Positions 1-4,996 of a stretch of 5,397 nucleotides of DNA are shown piece by piece. Source of the DNA: JAYXXU01 sp049301135 (GTDB lineage: Bacteria > Pseudomonadota > Gammaproteobacteria > Pseudomonadales > Moraxellaceae); NCBI GenBank assembly GCA_049301135.1, contig JBAQKP010000148.1, forward strand, positions 1-5,397, read 5' to 3'. Both the position numbers and the translations under genes were made by a program. Under the pieces are notes generated by a model. The model saw only the letters and a program-made list of their open reading frames with translations. It was not told the DNA's origin and did no database searches. How positions within the stretch are numbered: position 1 is the stretch's first letter; each line of letters opens with the position of its first letter.

Positions 1-138
1 AACCACGCTTGTAACCACTGTAACCAAGTCGGTTTTTGGGTTGGTTACAAGGTTTTTATCAGTAGAATCATTCGTGTAACCGTTGTAACCAGTGTAACCA
101 TAGCGAAACAGCGATATAGGATTAAAAATGCGGTATAG
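1..138 (+). CDS. Possible C-terminal tail of a gene entering from the left (partial, unrecognised)
   Basis: Frame 1 is open from the window edge to a TAG at 136-138, giving 45 residues. Translation of the 9-bp repeats makes it low-complexity: CNHCNQ early, then VTVVTSVT, then a basic tail ending RIKNAV. I do not recognise a domain. From memory, primase/helicase-type proteins of mobile elements sometimes carry tripeptide repeats of this sort, so the end of such a gene is possible, but this is a guess. Against it, 45 codons without a stop can occur by chance, and another plus frame stays open to 77-79. The repeats may be DNA-level iterons rather than coding sequence. Confidence 0.22.
   Translation, partial: NHACNHCNQVGFWVGYKVFISRIIRVTVVTSVTIAKQRYRIKNAV
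10..99. repeat. TGTAACC iteron-like repeats with 9-bp period
   Basis: Exact TGTAACC copies begin at 10, 19, 75, 84 and 93. Within each cluster the period is exactly 9 bp, with two variable bases after each heptamer. One inverted copy, GGTTACA, lies at 43-49 between the clusters. The second cluster is out of codon phase with the first (offset 65), so selection at DNA level is more likely than selection for a repeated peptide. Possible roles are initiator or regulator binding sites. The array may continue left of the window. Confidence 0.75.
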
Positions 139-298
139 AGGTTAAAAATGTTGTTAAAAAAGGGGTTAAAAAGCCGTGCTAAAAATAGACCGGCTTTTAA
201 CCCCAAGTAGCCAAAACAAAACAAACAAAAACAGAGTTTTAGTGGCTCAATTTGAGCGGCTTAAAAAGTGTTTTTTGCAGGTTAAAAGGGTTAAAAAA
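120..298. repeat. GGTTAAAA / GTTAAAAA direct repeats
   Basis: GTTAAAAA occurs at 141, 153 and 165 with an exact 12-bp period. A variant ATTAAAAA starts at 121, and GGTTAAAA recurs at 280 and 289 with a 9-bp period. An inverted TTTTAACC at 195-202 pairs with the copy at 164-171 to form a terminator-like hairpin. The stretch is strongly A-rich on the plus strand and would melt easily, as in the unwinding element of an origin. The function is not shown by the sequence. Confidence 0.6.
156..204 (-). terminator. Rho-independent terminator, leftward
   Basis: The arm at 191-204 and the arm at 162-176 are complementary over 14 pairs (GGGGTTAAAA...GCCG with one extra A in one arm), around a 14-base loop. 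Read on the minus strand, the stem is followed directly by six T residues (161-156). This would stop transcripts running left from the antitoxin/integrase side. The plus-strand side has no T-run after the stem, so it is not a bidirectional terminator. Confidence 0.65.
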
Positions 299-406
299 CG
301 CATTGCTTGGCCTGCATAAATTGTAGCGGTGTAGCGGATAAAACAGAGGTAAGGCTTATTGCTACTTGGCCTACTGGTTTGATTGCCCCATTTAGGGAAA
401 CCAAGC

Positions 407-453
407 GTGTACTTGGTGTACTTCGGGTGTATGTGGTGTACTTGGTGTACGTT
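407..453. repeat. GTGTACTTG imperfect tandem repeats with 9-bp period
   Basis: Copies begin at 407 (GTGTACTTG), 416 (GTGTACTTC), 427 (GTGTATGTG), 436 (GTGTACTTG) and 445 (GTGTACGTT). Spacing is 9 bp except for one 11-bp step. The period matches the TGTAACC array, but the unit differs. The repeats lie downstream of brnA, beyond its terminator, and are not in any ORF I accept. They may be protein-binding sites or a minisatellite. Confidence 0.65.
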
Positions 454-504
454 GTTTTAAAGTTTTGGACGCTGGGGGATATATACGCACCTTGCCCTAA
501 TCGT

Positions 505-526
505 AAAAACCGCCCACATGGGGCGG
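505..526 (-). terminator. Rho-independent terminator after brnA
   Basis: On the minus strand CCGCCC (526-521) and GGGCGG (515-510) form a 6-bp GC-only stem with a 5-base loop, followed directly by TTTTT (509-505). It lies 24 bases past the brnA stop codon, so it should end the integrase-brnT remnant-brnA transcript. Confidence 0.8.
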
Positions 527-550
527 CTGGTTGGTCGGTGGTGGTGATGC

Positions 551-850
551 TCAGGCGTGTTTCAACTCTTGACGGATGGTGTCGCGTACCACGTCTTGTA
601 GGGTTTGACCTGCCAGATACTGCTTTAAGGCTTCGTTCATCATGGCTTGATAGCTGCCGCCATTTTCTGCGGCTTTGGCCTTGAATTGTGCCAGTGTTGC
701 ACGGTCTACCCGCATGGTAATACGCGCCTTATTGTCGCCGGTGTGTGTGGCTTGCAAGGCGGCTAAGGCTGGGGTTTGTGATACGGGTTTTGCGTCCGAA
801 AAATCCATATCATCGTAGTGGTCTTTGATCGGATCAGAATTGGCGGTCAT
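551..850 (-). CDS. brnA: BrnA-family antitoxin (ribbon-helix-helix), partner toxin truncated
   Basis: This 99-residue protein fits the BrnA antitoxin family, the partner of the RelE-like ribonuclease toxin BrnT. In that family the N-terminal part contacts the toxin and the C-terminal ribbon-helix-helix part dimerises and represses the operon. Here an acidic N-terminus (residues 13-22, DDMDFSDAKP) is the usual BrnA opening. Residues 43-79 fit the ribbon-helix-helix: the strand RITMRVD, then two predicted helices around FKAKAAENGG and YQAMMNEALKQYL. The start at 850 is chosen because AGAGGA (857-862) lies 6 bases upstream and because a longer reading to 928 would add 26 residues not typical of the family. 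It overlaps the end of the brnT remnant by 17 bases, the normal toxin-antitoxin coupling. The gene looks intact, while the toxin is not, so it is probably an orphan antitoxin co-transcribed with the integrase. Confidence 0.85.
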   Translation of the reverse strand: MTANSDPIKDHYDDMDFSDAKPVSQTPALAALQATHTGDNKARITMRVDRATLAQFKAKAAENGGSYQAMMNEALKQYLAGQTLQDVVRDTIRQELKHA

Positions 851-977
851 AGGATTTCCTCTGCGGTTGGGTGGCTTTCCACGATGAAATAAGGCGAACG
901 CTGTCACCACGCGTCGTCCAAACCACAATTAACACTCTGGCCTGTTCGCTCATGCCTAAGGTGATTAATCGTCTAAA
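834..977 (-). pseudogene. brnT: C-terminal remnant of BrnT-family toxin gene
   Basis: The minus-strand frame from 977 to a TGA at 836-834 encodes 47 residues. They match the C-terminal half of BrnT toxins as I recall it: RRLITLGMS, then VLIVVWTTRGDSVRLIS, then WKAT and a basic tail. BrnT is a RelE-fold mRNA-cleaving toxin of about 90 residues, so roughly the first half is missing. The homology begins immediately after the TGA stop of the integrase and in the same frame, with no N-terminal half nearby. The usual SARKAT motif reads SSWKAT, so a conserved arginine appears replaced by tryptophan, a further sign of decay. An internal ATG at 953-951 could give a 39-residue peptide. Location upstream of and overlapping brnA is the standard brnTA order, which supports the identification. 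Confidence 0.75.
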
Positions 978-2198
978 TCAAGCGTTAGCGACTCGACCAA
1001 ATGGAATCAAATTGCTATCGGTGCGTAGTCCCTCCAAATAATCCGCCCATGCCTGCATCATCTTGCGCCGTTGCTCTAAAAACTTGGTTCGGTTGTATGC
1101 CGTCCCTAATGAGTCTGGTACACGGTGGGCTAATTGGTGTTCGATCACGTCACGCTCAAAACCCAAACGCTCATGCAGGATTGTACGGGCTGTTGCTCTA
1201 AATCCATGCCCCGTTATTTCGGCCTTGGTGTCATACCCCATGATGGTTAATGCCCTGTTTACCGTTGCAGGTGACATGCAGTGGTGGGGATTGCGTCGCC
1301 CGTAGAACACATACTCAAAACGCCCTGTAAGTTGCTGTAGATCGCGTAATATCGCCACGGCTTGCGTTGGTAGAGGCACAATATGATCTTGTTCGGTCTT
1401 ACTGACTACATAACGCCATTCAGCCGCGTCTAAGTCTATTTCGCTCCATCGGGCAGTTCTAAGCTCTCCAATCCGTACAAAGAACATTGGGGCAAGCTGT
1501 AGGGCGCATTTCACCACAAACGTACCGTGGTATTCGTTTATGTCTTTTAGCAGTTTGGCAAGCTGTTGCGGCTCAGTGATTGCAGCAAAGTGTTTTTCAG
1601 GCCGTGGGGACAATGCACCGCGTAGGGCTGTACTCGGGTCGTGGATATTGCGTCCAGTTGCCATGCCATAACGGAAAATCTGTCCACATTCCTGCAAGGC
1701 ACGATAGGCGGTATCAATCGAACGGGTTTCTATACGCTGAATCACCCGCAATAGATCAGGCGCGGTAATTGCCGCCATAGGCTGCTTACCGATATACGGG
1801 AATATATCCATCTCTAAACGCCGTAGCAGCTTCACTACGGTGCTGTCTGCCCACTGAGTAGACTTTTTGGTGTGCCATTCACGCGCTACATACTCGAAGG
1901 TGTCAGCACCCTCTGCTTCGCGCTTGGCCTGCTGTTTGGCTTGATTGGGGTCTATGCCCTGTTCGATCTGTTGGCGGGCTTCATCGCGCTTGCGTCGTGC
2001 GTCTGCCAGTGATACCGCTGAATACTTGCCAATGGTCAAGGTGCGCTGTTTGCCGTCGAGTCGGTAGGCATATACCCATGACATGCGACCATTGGCAAAA
2101 ACATGCAATTGCAGGCCGTGCTTGTCGCTGTACTTATCAGGTGTGGTCTGTTCGGCGGGGGGTGGTTTTAGGCGTTTAATCGCTGCATCTGAAAGCAT
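978..2198 (-). CDS. Tyrosine recombinase / phage-type integrase
   Basis: This complete 406-residue site-specific recombinase resembles the P4-like integrases that insert islands into tRNA genes. Residues 1-90 form the arm-type DNA-binding domain (DUF4102 style: AIKRLKP, then GLQLHVFANGRMSW, then LTIGKYSAVSLADAR). Residues about 100-195 are the core-binding domain, and about 205-385 the catalytic domain. The catalytic set is visible: R242 in VRIGELR, K267 in SKTEQDHIVPL, H331 and R334 in HGFRAT, H358 in QLAH and the nucleophile Y368 in GTAYNRT. The usual ARPGE-type motif reads VRIGE. The N-terminus MLSDAAIKRLKP fits the family, so the start at 2198 is kept although only a weak GGAA lies upstream. 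Four GTTGGTAT repeats touch the start codon and suggest self-regulation. The gene is oriented away from the 3' end of tRNA-Phe, its likely integration target. Confidence 0.95.
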   Translation of the reverse strand: MLSDAAIKRLKPPPAEQTTPDKYSDKHGLQLHVFANGRMSWVYAYRLDGKQRTLTIGKYSAVSLADARRKRDEARQQIEQGIDPNQAKQQAKREAEGADTFEYVAREWHTKKSTQWADSTVVKLLRRLEMDIFPYIGKQPMAAITAPDLLRVIQRIETRSIDTAYRALQECGQIFRYGMATGRNIHDPSTALRGALSPRPEKHFAAITEPQQLAKLLKDINEYHGTFVVKCALQLAPMFFVRIGELRTARWSEIDLDAAEWRYVVSKTEQDHIVPLPTQAVAILRDLQQLTGRFEYVFYGRRNPHHCMSPATVNRALTIMGYDTKAEITGHGFRATARTILHERLGFERDVIEHQLAHRVPDSLGTAYNRTKFLEQRRKMMQAWADYLEGLRTDSNLIPFGRVANA

Positions 2199-2247
2199 GT
2201 TGGTATAGATTCCGTTGGTATGTGGCTATACCAACAAATATACCAAC
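2199..2247. promoter_or_regulatory. Four GTTGGTAT repeats in dyad arrangement at the integrase start
   Basis: GTTGGTAT occurs directly at 2199-2206 and 2214-2221, and inverted (ATACCAAC) at 2228-2235 and 2240-2247. Three copies extend to the 9-mer GTTGGTATA/TATACCAAC. The two pairs are nearly symmetric about 2223-2225. Their position, ending one base before the integrase ATG, fits arm-type binding sites for the integrase N-terminal domain, an excisionase site or an operator. No good promoter was recognised here, so the integrase promoter may lie inside the repeats. Confidence 0.75.
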
Positions 2248-2293
2248 AACTGTACGCGGTTTGCCATGTTCTACCCTGTGCAACGTGGGGCAA

Positions 2294-2327
2294 CAAAAAA
2301 CCCTAGAGCCTTTTAGATTCTAGGGTT
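2294..2327 (-). terminator. Rho-independent terminator downstream of tRNA-Phe
   Basis: On the minus strand AACCCTAGA (2327-2319) pairs perfectly with TCTAGGGTT (2307-2299) over 9 bp around an 11-base loop, and the stem runs into TTTTTT (2300-2295). It lies 35 bases past the tRNA 3' end and ahead of the integrase, so it should separate tRNA transcription from integrase transcription. Confidence 0.85.
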
Positions 2328-2331
2328 GGTG

Positions 2332-2348
2332 GGCTACGCTGGGTAGCC
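2332..2348 (-). other. Small inverted repeat in the tRNA-Phe trailer
   Basis: GGCTAC (2332-2337) and GTAGCC (2343-2348) can form a 6-bp hairpin with a 5-base loop between the CCA end of tRNA-Phe and the terminator. No T-run follows, so it is not a terminator. It may be a structure in the tRNA precursor or part of the attachment region. Confidence 0.4.
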
Positions 2349-2361
2349 GTGGGCATGAATA

Positions 2362-2437
2362 TGGTGGCGCGACCCAGAATCGAACTGGGGACACACGGAT
2401 TTTCAATCCGTTGCTCTACCGACTGAGCTATCGCGCC
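2362..2437 (-). tRNA. tRNA-Phe (anticodon GAA)
   Basis: This 76-base tRNA folds as a full cloverleaf. The acceptor stem is GGCGCGA (2437-2431) with TCGCGCC (2372-2366), followed by discriminator A2365 and an encoded CCA (2364-2362). The D-arm is GCTC...GAGC, the anticodon stem ACGGA/TCCGT with loop TTGAAAA giving anticodon GAA, and the T-arm CCCAG/CTGGG with TTCGATT. All stems are perfect. Its 3' end faces the integrase gene 163 bases away, so the tRNA 3' half is the likely integration site and the gene has been kept intact by the inserted element. Confidence 0.97.
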
Positions 2438-2448
2438 ATAGGGTCGAG

Positions 2449-2477
2449 ATTAAATAGACAAAGCTGCCTTAAGTCAA
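2449..2477 (-). promoter_or_regulatory. Promoter of tRNA-Phe
   Basis: On the minus strand TTGACT (2477-2472) and TTTAAT (2454-2449) match the sigma-70 -35 and -10 boxes at five of six positions each, with a 17-bp spacer. The predicted start is about 5 bases before the mature tRNA. The GC-rich stretch between -10 and start (CTCGACCC) is the kind of discriminator seen at stringently controlled stable-RNA promoters. Confidence 0.75.
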
Positions 2478-2524
2478 GCATAGCTGCATATTTTTATGCA
2501 AAAACCACGCGAAGCGACGATTTT

Positions 2525-2914
2525 TTAAGCAAGTCGCTCCAAATGTGCCAACATTCGATGAATCGCGCCACAACCGGGTTTAAAATGCTGTGCGCCTTTG
2601 GCATTTTCTGCATTACACACATGCTCGACCAACTGCTCGGCCACGCCTCGGCCACGATTGGCCGGATGCACCACAATAAACTGCAATATCCGCGTATCGG
2701 CAGTGCCACGACTCCAAATCGCCGCAATCACTTTGTCATTAAACTCAGCGGTATACAATAGATCGCCTTCGGCCAGTGCGCTGTCTAATTTTTCGACCGC
2801 ATCTTGACCGTCCGCAAACTCAGGGCTGGTTTCATACACCCGCGCCACTTGGTCGCGTAAGTCGGCCAAGGGCTGGTCTGCTAATGTCGTATACGCATGG
2901 ATGGTAATCGGCAT
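2525..2914 (-). CDS. GNAT-family acetyltransferase, PanZ/PanM-like
   Basis: This 129-residue single-domain protein has the GCN5-related N-acetyltransferase fold. The acetyl-CoA pyrophosphate-binding motif R/Q-x-x-G-x-G/A is seen as RGRGVA at residues 87-92, just after the strand ILQFIVVHP (76-84). The preceding YTAEFNDKVIAAIW (54-67) fits the beta2-beta3 hairpin. The short length and the RFN/EFND-K-hIAA pattern recall PanZ (PanM), the acetyl-CoA sensor that promotes maturation of aspartate decarboxylase PanD, so a role in CoA control is possible. That family assignment is from memory and moderate; a general small-molecule acetyltransferase is the alternative. The start at 2914 is chosen over 2986 because GAGGAG lies 9 bases upstream and the sequence MPITIHAYTT is a natural domain start. 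It is divergent from hisB across 110 bases. Confidence 0.75.
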   Translation of the reverse strand: MPITIHAYTTLADQPLADLRDQVARVYETSPEFADGQDAVEKLDSALAEGDLLYTAEFNDKVIAAIWSRGTADTRILQFIVVHPANRGRGVAEQLVEHVCNAENAKGAQHFKPGCGAIHRMLAHLERLA

Positions 2915-2953
2915 AATCAGGCGCTCCTCGTTTGCACATCCAAGATTCAAGTC

Positions 2954-2971
2954 CCGACTGTAACAAGTCGG
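2954..2971. promoter_or_regulatory. Perfect inverted repeat between panZ-like gene and hisB
   Basis: CCGACT (2954-2959) and AGTCGG (2966-2971) are a perfect 6-bp inverted repeat around GTAACA. It lies about 25 bases upstream of the hisB -10 box and 40 bases upstream of the divergent gene's start. It could be an operator for either promoter. It could also be chance. Confidence 0.4.
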
Positions 2972-2972
2972 C

Positions 2973-3001
2973 GGCGACGATGCCACAAGATGCGCTATAA
3001 T
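2973..3001 (+). promoter_or_regulatory. Probable promoter of the hisBHA operon
   Basis: A consensus -10 box TATAAT lies at 2996-3001, 23 bases before the hisB start codon. The hexamer at the usual -35 distance (2973-2978, GGCGAC) is poor, which would fit a promoter needing an activator or extra contacts. The leader would be under 20 bases, so there is no room for a his-type attenuator with a histidine-rich leader peptide. Confidence 0.5.
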
Positions 3002-3024
3002 TGCGTTTTTACAGGAGCGCGTCG

Positions 3025-3633
3025 ATGACCCAACTCGTCAATACTGGCCGTGTGGCTGAGGTGATTCGCAACACCAACGAAACCAAAATTCGCGCCCGCG
3101 TCAATTTGGACGGCACCGGTCAAGGCACGCTCAACACCGGTGTGGCGTTTTTGGATCACATGATTGACCAAATCAAACGGCATGGCCTGTTTGATATCGA
3201 CCTGCACTGTGATGGCGACTTAGACATCGACGACCACCACACGGTCGAAGACTGCGGCATCACGCTCGGTCAAGCCTTTGCACAGGCCTTGGGCGATAAA
3301 AAAGGCATTCGGCGTTATGGGCATTTTTATGCGCCGCTCGACGAAGCCCTGTCCCGCGTGGTGGTGGATATCTCTGGCCGGCCAGGTTTGTTTATGGATA
3401 TTCCGTTTACCCGTGCGCGGATTGGCACGTTTGATGTGGATTTGTTTTCAGAGTTTTTTCAAGGCTTTGTTAATCACGCCTTGATGACCGTGCATCTGGA
3501 TAACCTAAAAGGCAAAAACAGCCACCACCAAATCGAAAGCACCTTTAAAGCGTTTGCCCGTGCCTTGCGCATGGCCTGCGAGCCAGACCCACGCGCAGCG
3601 GGCACCATTGCATCGACCAAAGGATGCTTGTAA
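3025..3633 (+). CDS. hisB: Imidazoleglycerol-phosphate dehydratase
   Basis: The enzyme removes water from imidazoleglycerol phosphate to give imidazole-acetol phosphate, a middle step of histidine synthesis in the cytoplasm. The 202 residues are the length of the monofunctional enzyme, without the histidinol-phosphatase domain fused to it in enteric bacteria. Metal-binding motifs are clear: LDHM with H45, DDHHTVED with H71, H72 and E75, NHAL with H151, and NSHHQIE with H167, H168 and E171. The C-terminal GTIASTKG motif (193-200) is present. The start at 3025 has AGGAG 7 bases upstream; an in-frame TTG at 3001 would overlap the promoter and adds nothing conserved. The hisH start codon follows its stop with no gap, so the two are translationally coupled. 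Confidence 0.97.
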   Translation: MTQLVNTGRVAEVIRNTNETKIRARVNLDGTGQGTLNTGVAFLDHMIDQIKRHGLFDIDLHCDGDLDIDDHHTVEDCGITLGQAFAQALGDKKGIRRYGHFYAPLDEALSRVVVDISGRPGLFMDIPFTRARIGTFDVDLFSEFFQGFVNHALMTVHLDNLKGKNSHHQIESTFKAFARALRMACEPDPRAAGTIASTKGCL

Positions 3634-4251
3634 ATGACCCGTATTGCACTGCTTGATTACGGCATGGGCAACCTGCATTCGGCAGCCAAAGCGCTTGAGC
3701 ATGTGGGCGCAACCGTTGACATTACCCACAACCCTAAACTGATTGCCGCCGCCGACAAAATTGTCTTCCCTGGTGTGGGCGCAATGCGTGACTGCATGGC
3801 CGGTATGCGTGAGGCGGGCGTCGATGTGGCCATCCAGCACGCGGTATTTAATAAACCCGTGCTGGCCATTTGCGTGGGCATGCAAGCCTTAATGCAATCG
3901 TCCGAAGAAAACGGCGGCGTAGACTGCTTGGGTATTTTTGACGGCGCGGTCAAACGCTTTCCAGACCATGCAGGCGTTAAAGTGCCACATATGGGCTGGA
4001 ACCAAGTGCATCAGGCCGACCCCAGCCACCCCATGTGGCAGGGCATTGCGCAAGACAGCCGCTTTTATTTTGTGCATAGTTTTTATGTCGCACCACAAGA
4101 TGCCCGCATTGTTGCCGCCACCTGTGACTATGCGGTCGACTTTGCCGCTGCCTTGAACCGTGACAACCTGTTTGCCACCCAATTTCACCCTGAAAAAAGC
4201 CATACCGTGGGCTTACAGTTGCTGAAAAACTTTGTGGAATGGCGTATTTAA
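3634..4251 (+). CDS. hisH: Imidazole glycerol phosphate synthase, glutaminase subunit
   Basis: HisH is a class I glutamine amidotransferase that releases ammonia from glutamine and passes it through HisF, which makes imidazoleglycerol phosphate and AICAR from PRFAR. At 205 residues it is full length. The catalytic triad is visible: C80 in AICVGMQAL, H185 and E187 in QFHPEKS. The oxyanion-strand motif PGVGA is at 46-50, and the start MTRIALLDYGMGNLHS is typical. AAAGGA (3619-3624) inside the end of hisB supplies the ribosome binding site. HisH is active only with HisF, and no hisF is found in this window, so it must lie elsewhere, perhaps beyond the insertion sequence on the right. Confidence 0.97.
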   Translation: MTRIALLDYGMGNLHSAAKALEHVGATVDITHNPKLIAAADKIVFPGVGAMRDCMAGMREAGVDVAIQHAVFNKPVLAICVGMQALMQSSEENGGVDCLGIFDGAVKRFPDHAGVKVPHMGWNQVHQADPSHPMWQGIAQDSRFYFVHSFYVAPQDARIVAATCDYAVDFAAALNRDNLFATQFHPEKSHTVGLQLLKNFVEWRI

Positions 4252-4273
4252 GCCCGATTTTTAGGAACATCTC

Positions 4274-4996
4274 ATGCTGATTATCCCTGCTATTGATCTC
4301 AAAGACGGCCAATGTGTGCGTCTTAAACAAGGCCGTATGGAAGACGATACGGTGTTTTCTGACGACCCTGTCGCCACCGCCACCCATTGGGTCAACGAAG
4401 GCGCACGCCGTCTACATTTGGTCGACTTAAACGGCGCATTTGCCGGCACGCCGATTCATAAAGACGTGGTCGAACAAATTGCACGGGTTCACCCCGAACT
4501 GCCGATTCAAATTGGCGGTGGTATTCGCTCGCTTGAGACCATTCGGCATTATCTTGAAGCCGGTGTGTCGTTTGTGATTATCGGTACGAAGGCCGTGCAA
4601 GATCCTGAATTTGTCGAGCAAGCTTGCCGCGAATTTGCTGGACATATCATCGTCGGCATCGATGCCAAAGATGGTCTGGTCGCCACTGACGGCTGGGCGA
4701 ATGTGACCAATGTGAAGGCCACAGATCTCGCGATTCGCTTTGCGCACGCCGGCGTGTCGTCGATTGTGTACACCGATATTGCGCGTGACGGCATGATGCA
4801 AGGCGTCAACATGGATCAAACCGTCAACCTCGCCCACGCCTGTGGTCTGCCGGTGATTGCATCGGGTGGTGTGACCAATCTGGATGATGTTCGTGGCCTA
4901 AAAGGTCAGGCGGGGATCTTGGGTGCGATTACAGGTCGGGCAATCTATGAAGGCACGCTCAGTTTAAGAGAGGCACAAATGTTGTTGGATGCCTGA
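4274..4996 (+). CDS. hisA: ProFAR isomerase (phosphoribosylformimino-AICAR phosphate isomerase)
   Basis: HisA isomerises ProFAR to PRFAR by an Amadori rearrangement, supplying the substrate of HisH-HisF. The 240-residue protein is a full (beta/alpha)8 barrel. D8 in PAIDLKDG is the first catalytic aspartate and D130 in GIDAKDG the second; T167 lies in VYTDIARDG. Phosphate-binding loops are seen as GGGIR (81-85), SGGV (197-200) and GRAIYEG (221-227). HisA and HisF are homologous, but MLIIPAIDLKDG and the D8/D130/T167 set mark this as HisA. AGGA lies 7 bases upstream, and the gap from hisH is 22 bases. No terminator follows the stop, so transcription should continue into the downstream ORFs. Confidence 0.97.
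   Translation: MLIIPAIDLKDGQCVRLKQGRMEDDTVFSDDPVATATHWVNEGARRLHLVDLNGAFAGTPIHKDVVEQIARVHPELPIQIGGGIRSLETIRHYLEAGVSFVIIGTKAVQDPEFVEQACREFAGHIIVGIDAKDGLVATDGWANVTNVKATDLAIRFAHAGVSSIVYTDIARDGMMQGVNMDQTVNLAHACGLPVIASGGVTNLDDVRGLKGQAGILGAITGRAIYEGTLSLREAQMLLDA

Larger units (their letters stand above)
1..504. other. Repeat-rich, A+T-rich region without a convincing gene
   Basis: Apart from the doubtful open frame at 1-138, this 500-base stretch holds no ORF I can support. It contains three families of short direct repeats (TGTAACC at 10-99, GGTTAAAA at 120-298, GTGTACTTG at 407-453), a 13-bp palindrome GCTCAATTTGAGC at 245-257 and long A-runs between 121 and 300. One leftward terminator lies at 156-204, and another begins at its right edge (505). 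Iteron-like repeats beside A-rich DNA and a dyad resemble the replication origin or control region of an integrative element or phage satellite. That reading is inference. Confidence 0.5.

Noticed and set aside
10..453. Short repeat arrays considered as a CRISPR
   Set aside because: Repeat units are 7-9 bp with 2-bp gaps, far too short for CRISPR repeats and spacers, and no cas gene is present.
307..684. Plus-strand ORF of 125 codons
   Set aside because: It starts with TTG, has no ribosome binding site, runs through the repeat array and the brnA terminator hairpin, and ends antisense to brnA.
851..928. N-terminal extension of brnA to an ATG at 928
   Set aside because: These bases encode the brnT remnant in another frame; the extension is not BrnA-like, and a good ribosome binding site precedes the ATG at 850.
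2485..2524. Hairpins TGCATA-TTTT-TATGCA and a short CGC-TTC-GCG stem followed by Ts after the GNAT gene
   Set aside because: The first is A/T-rich with no T-tract in the useful direction; the second has only a 3-bp core stem. Neither is a convincing terminator.
2411..2761. Plus-strand ORF of 116 codons across the tRNA and the GNAT gene
   Set aside because: It begins inside tRNA-Phe and is antisense to the acetyltransferase gene, with no recognisable protein features.
3001..3024. TTG start for hisB at 3001
   Set aside because: It overlaps the TATAAT box by one base, leaving no leader; the ATG at 3025 has AGGAG at good spacing and gives the usual length.
3505..4837. Several minus-strand ORFs of 60-136 codons opposite hisB, hisH and hisA
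   Set aside because: They are shadows of well-supported his genes; their translations are rich in H, R and C with no domain.
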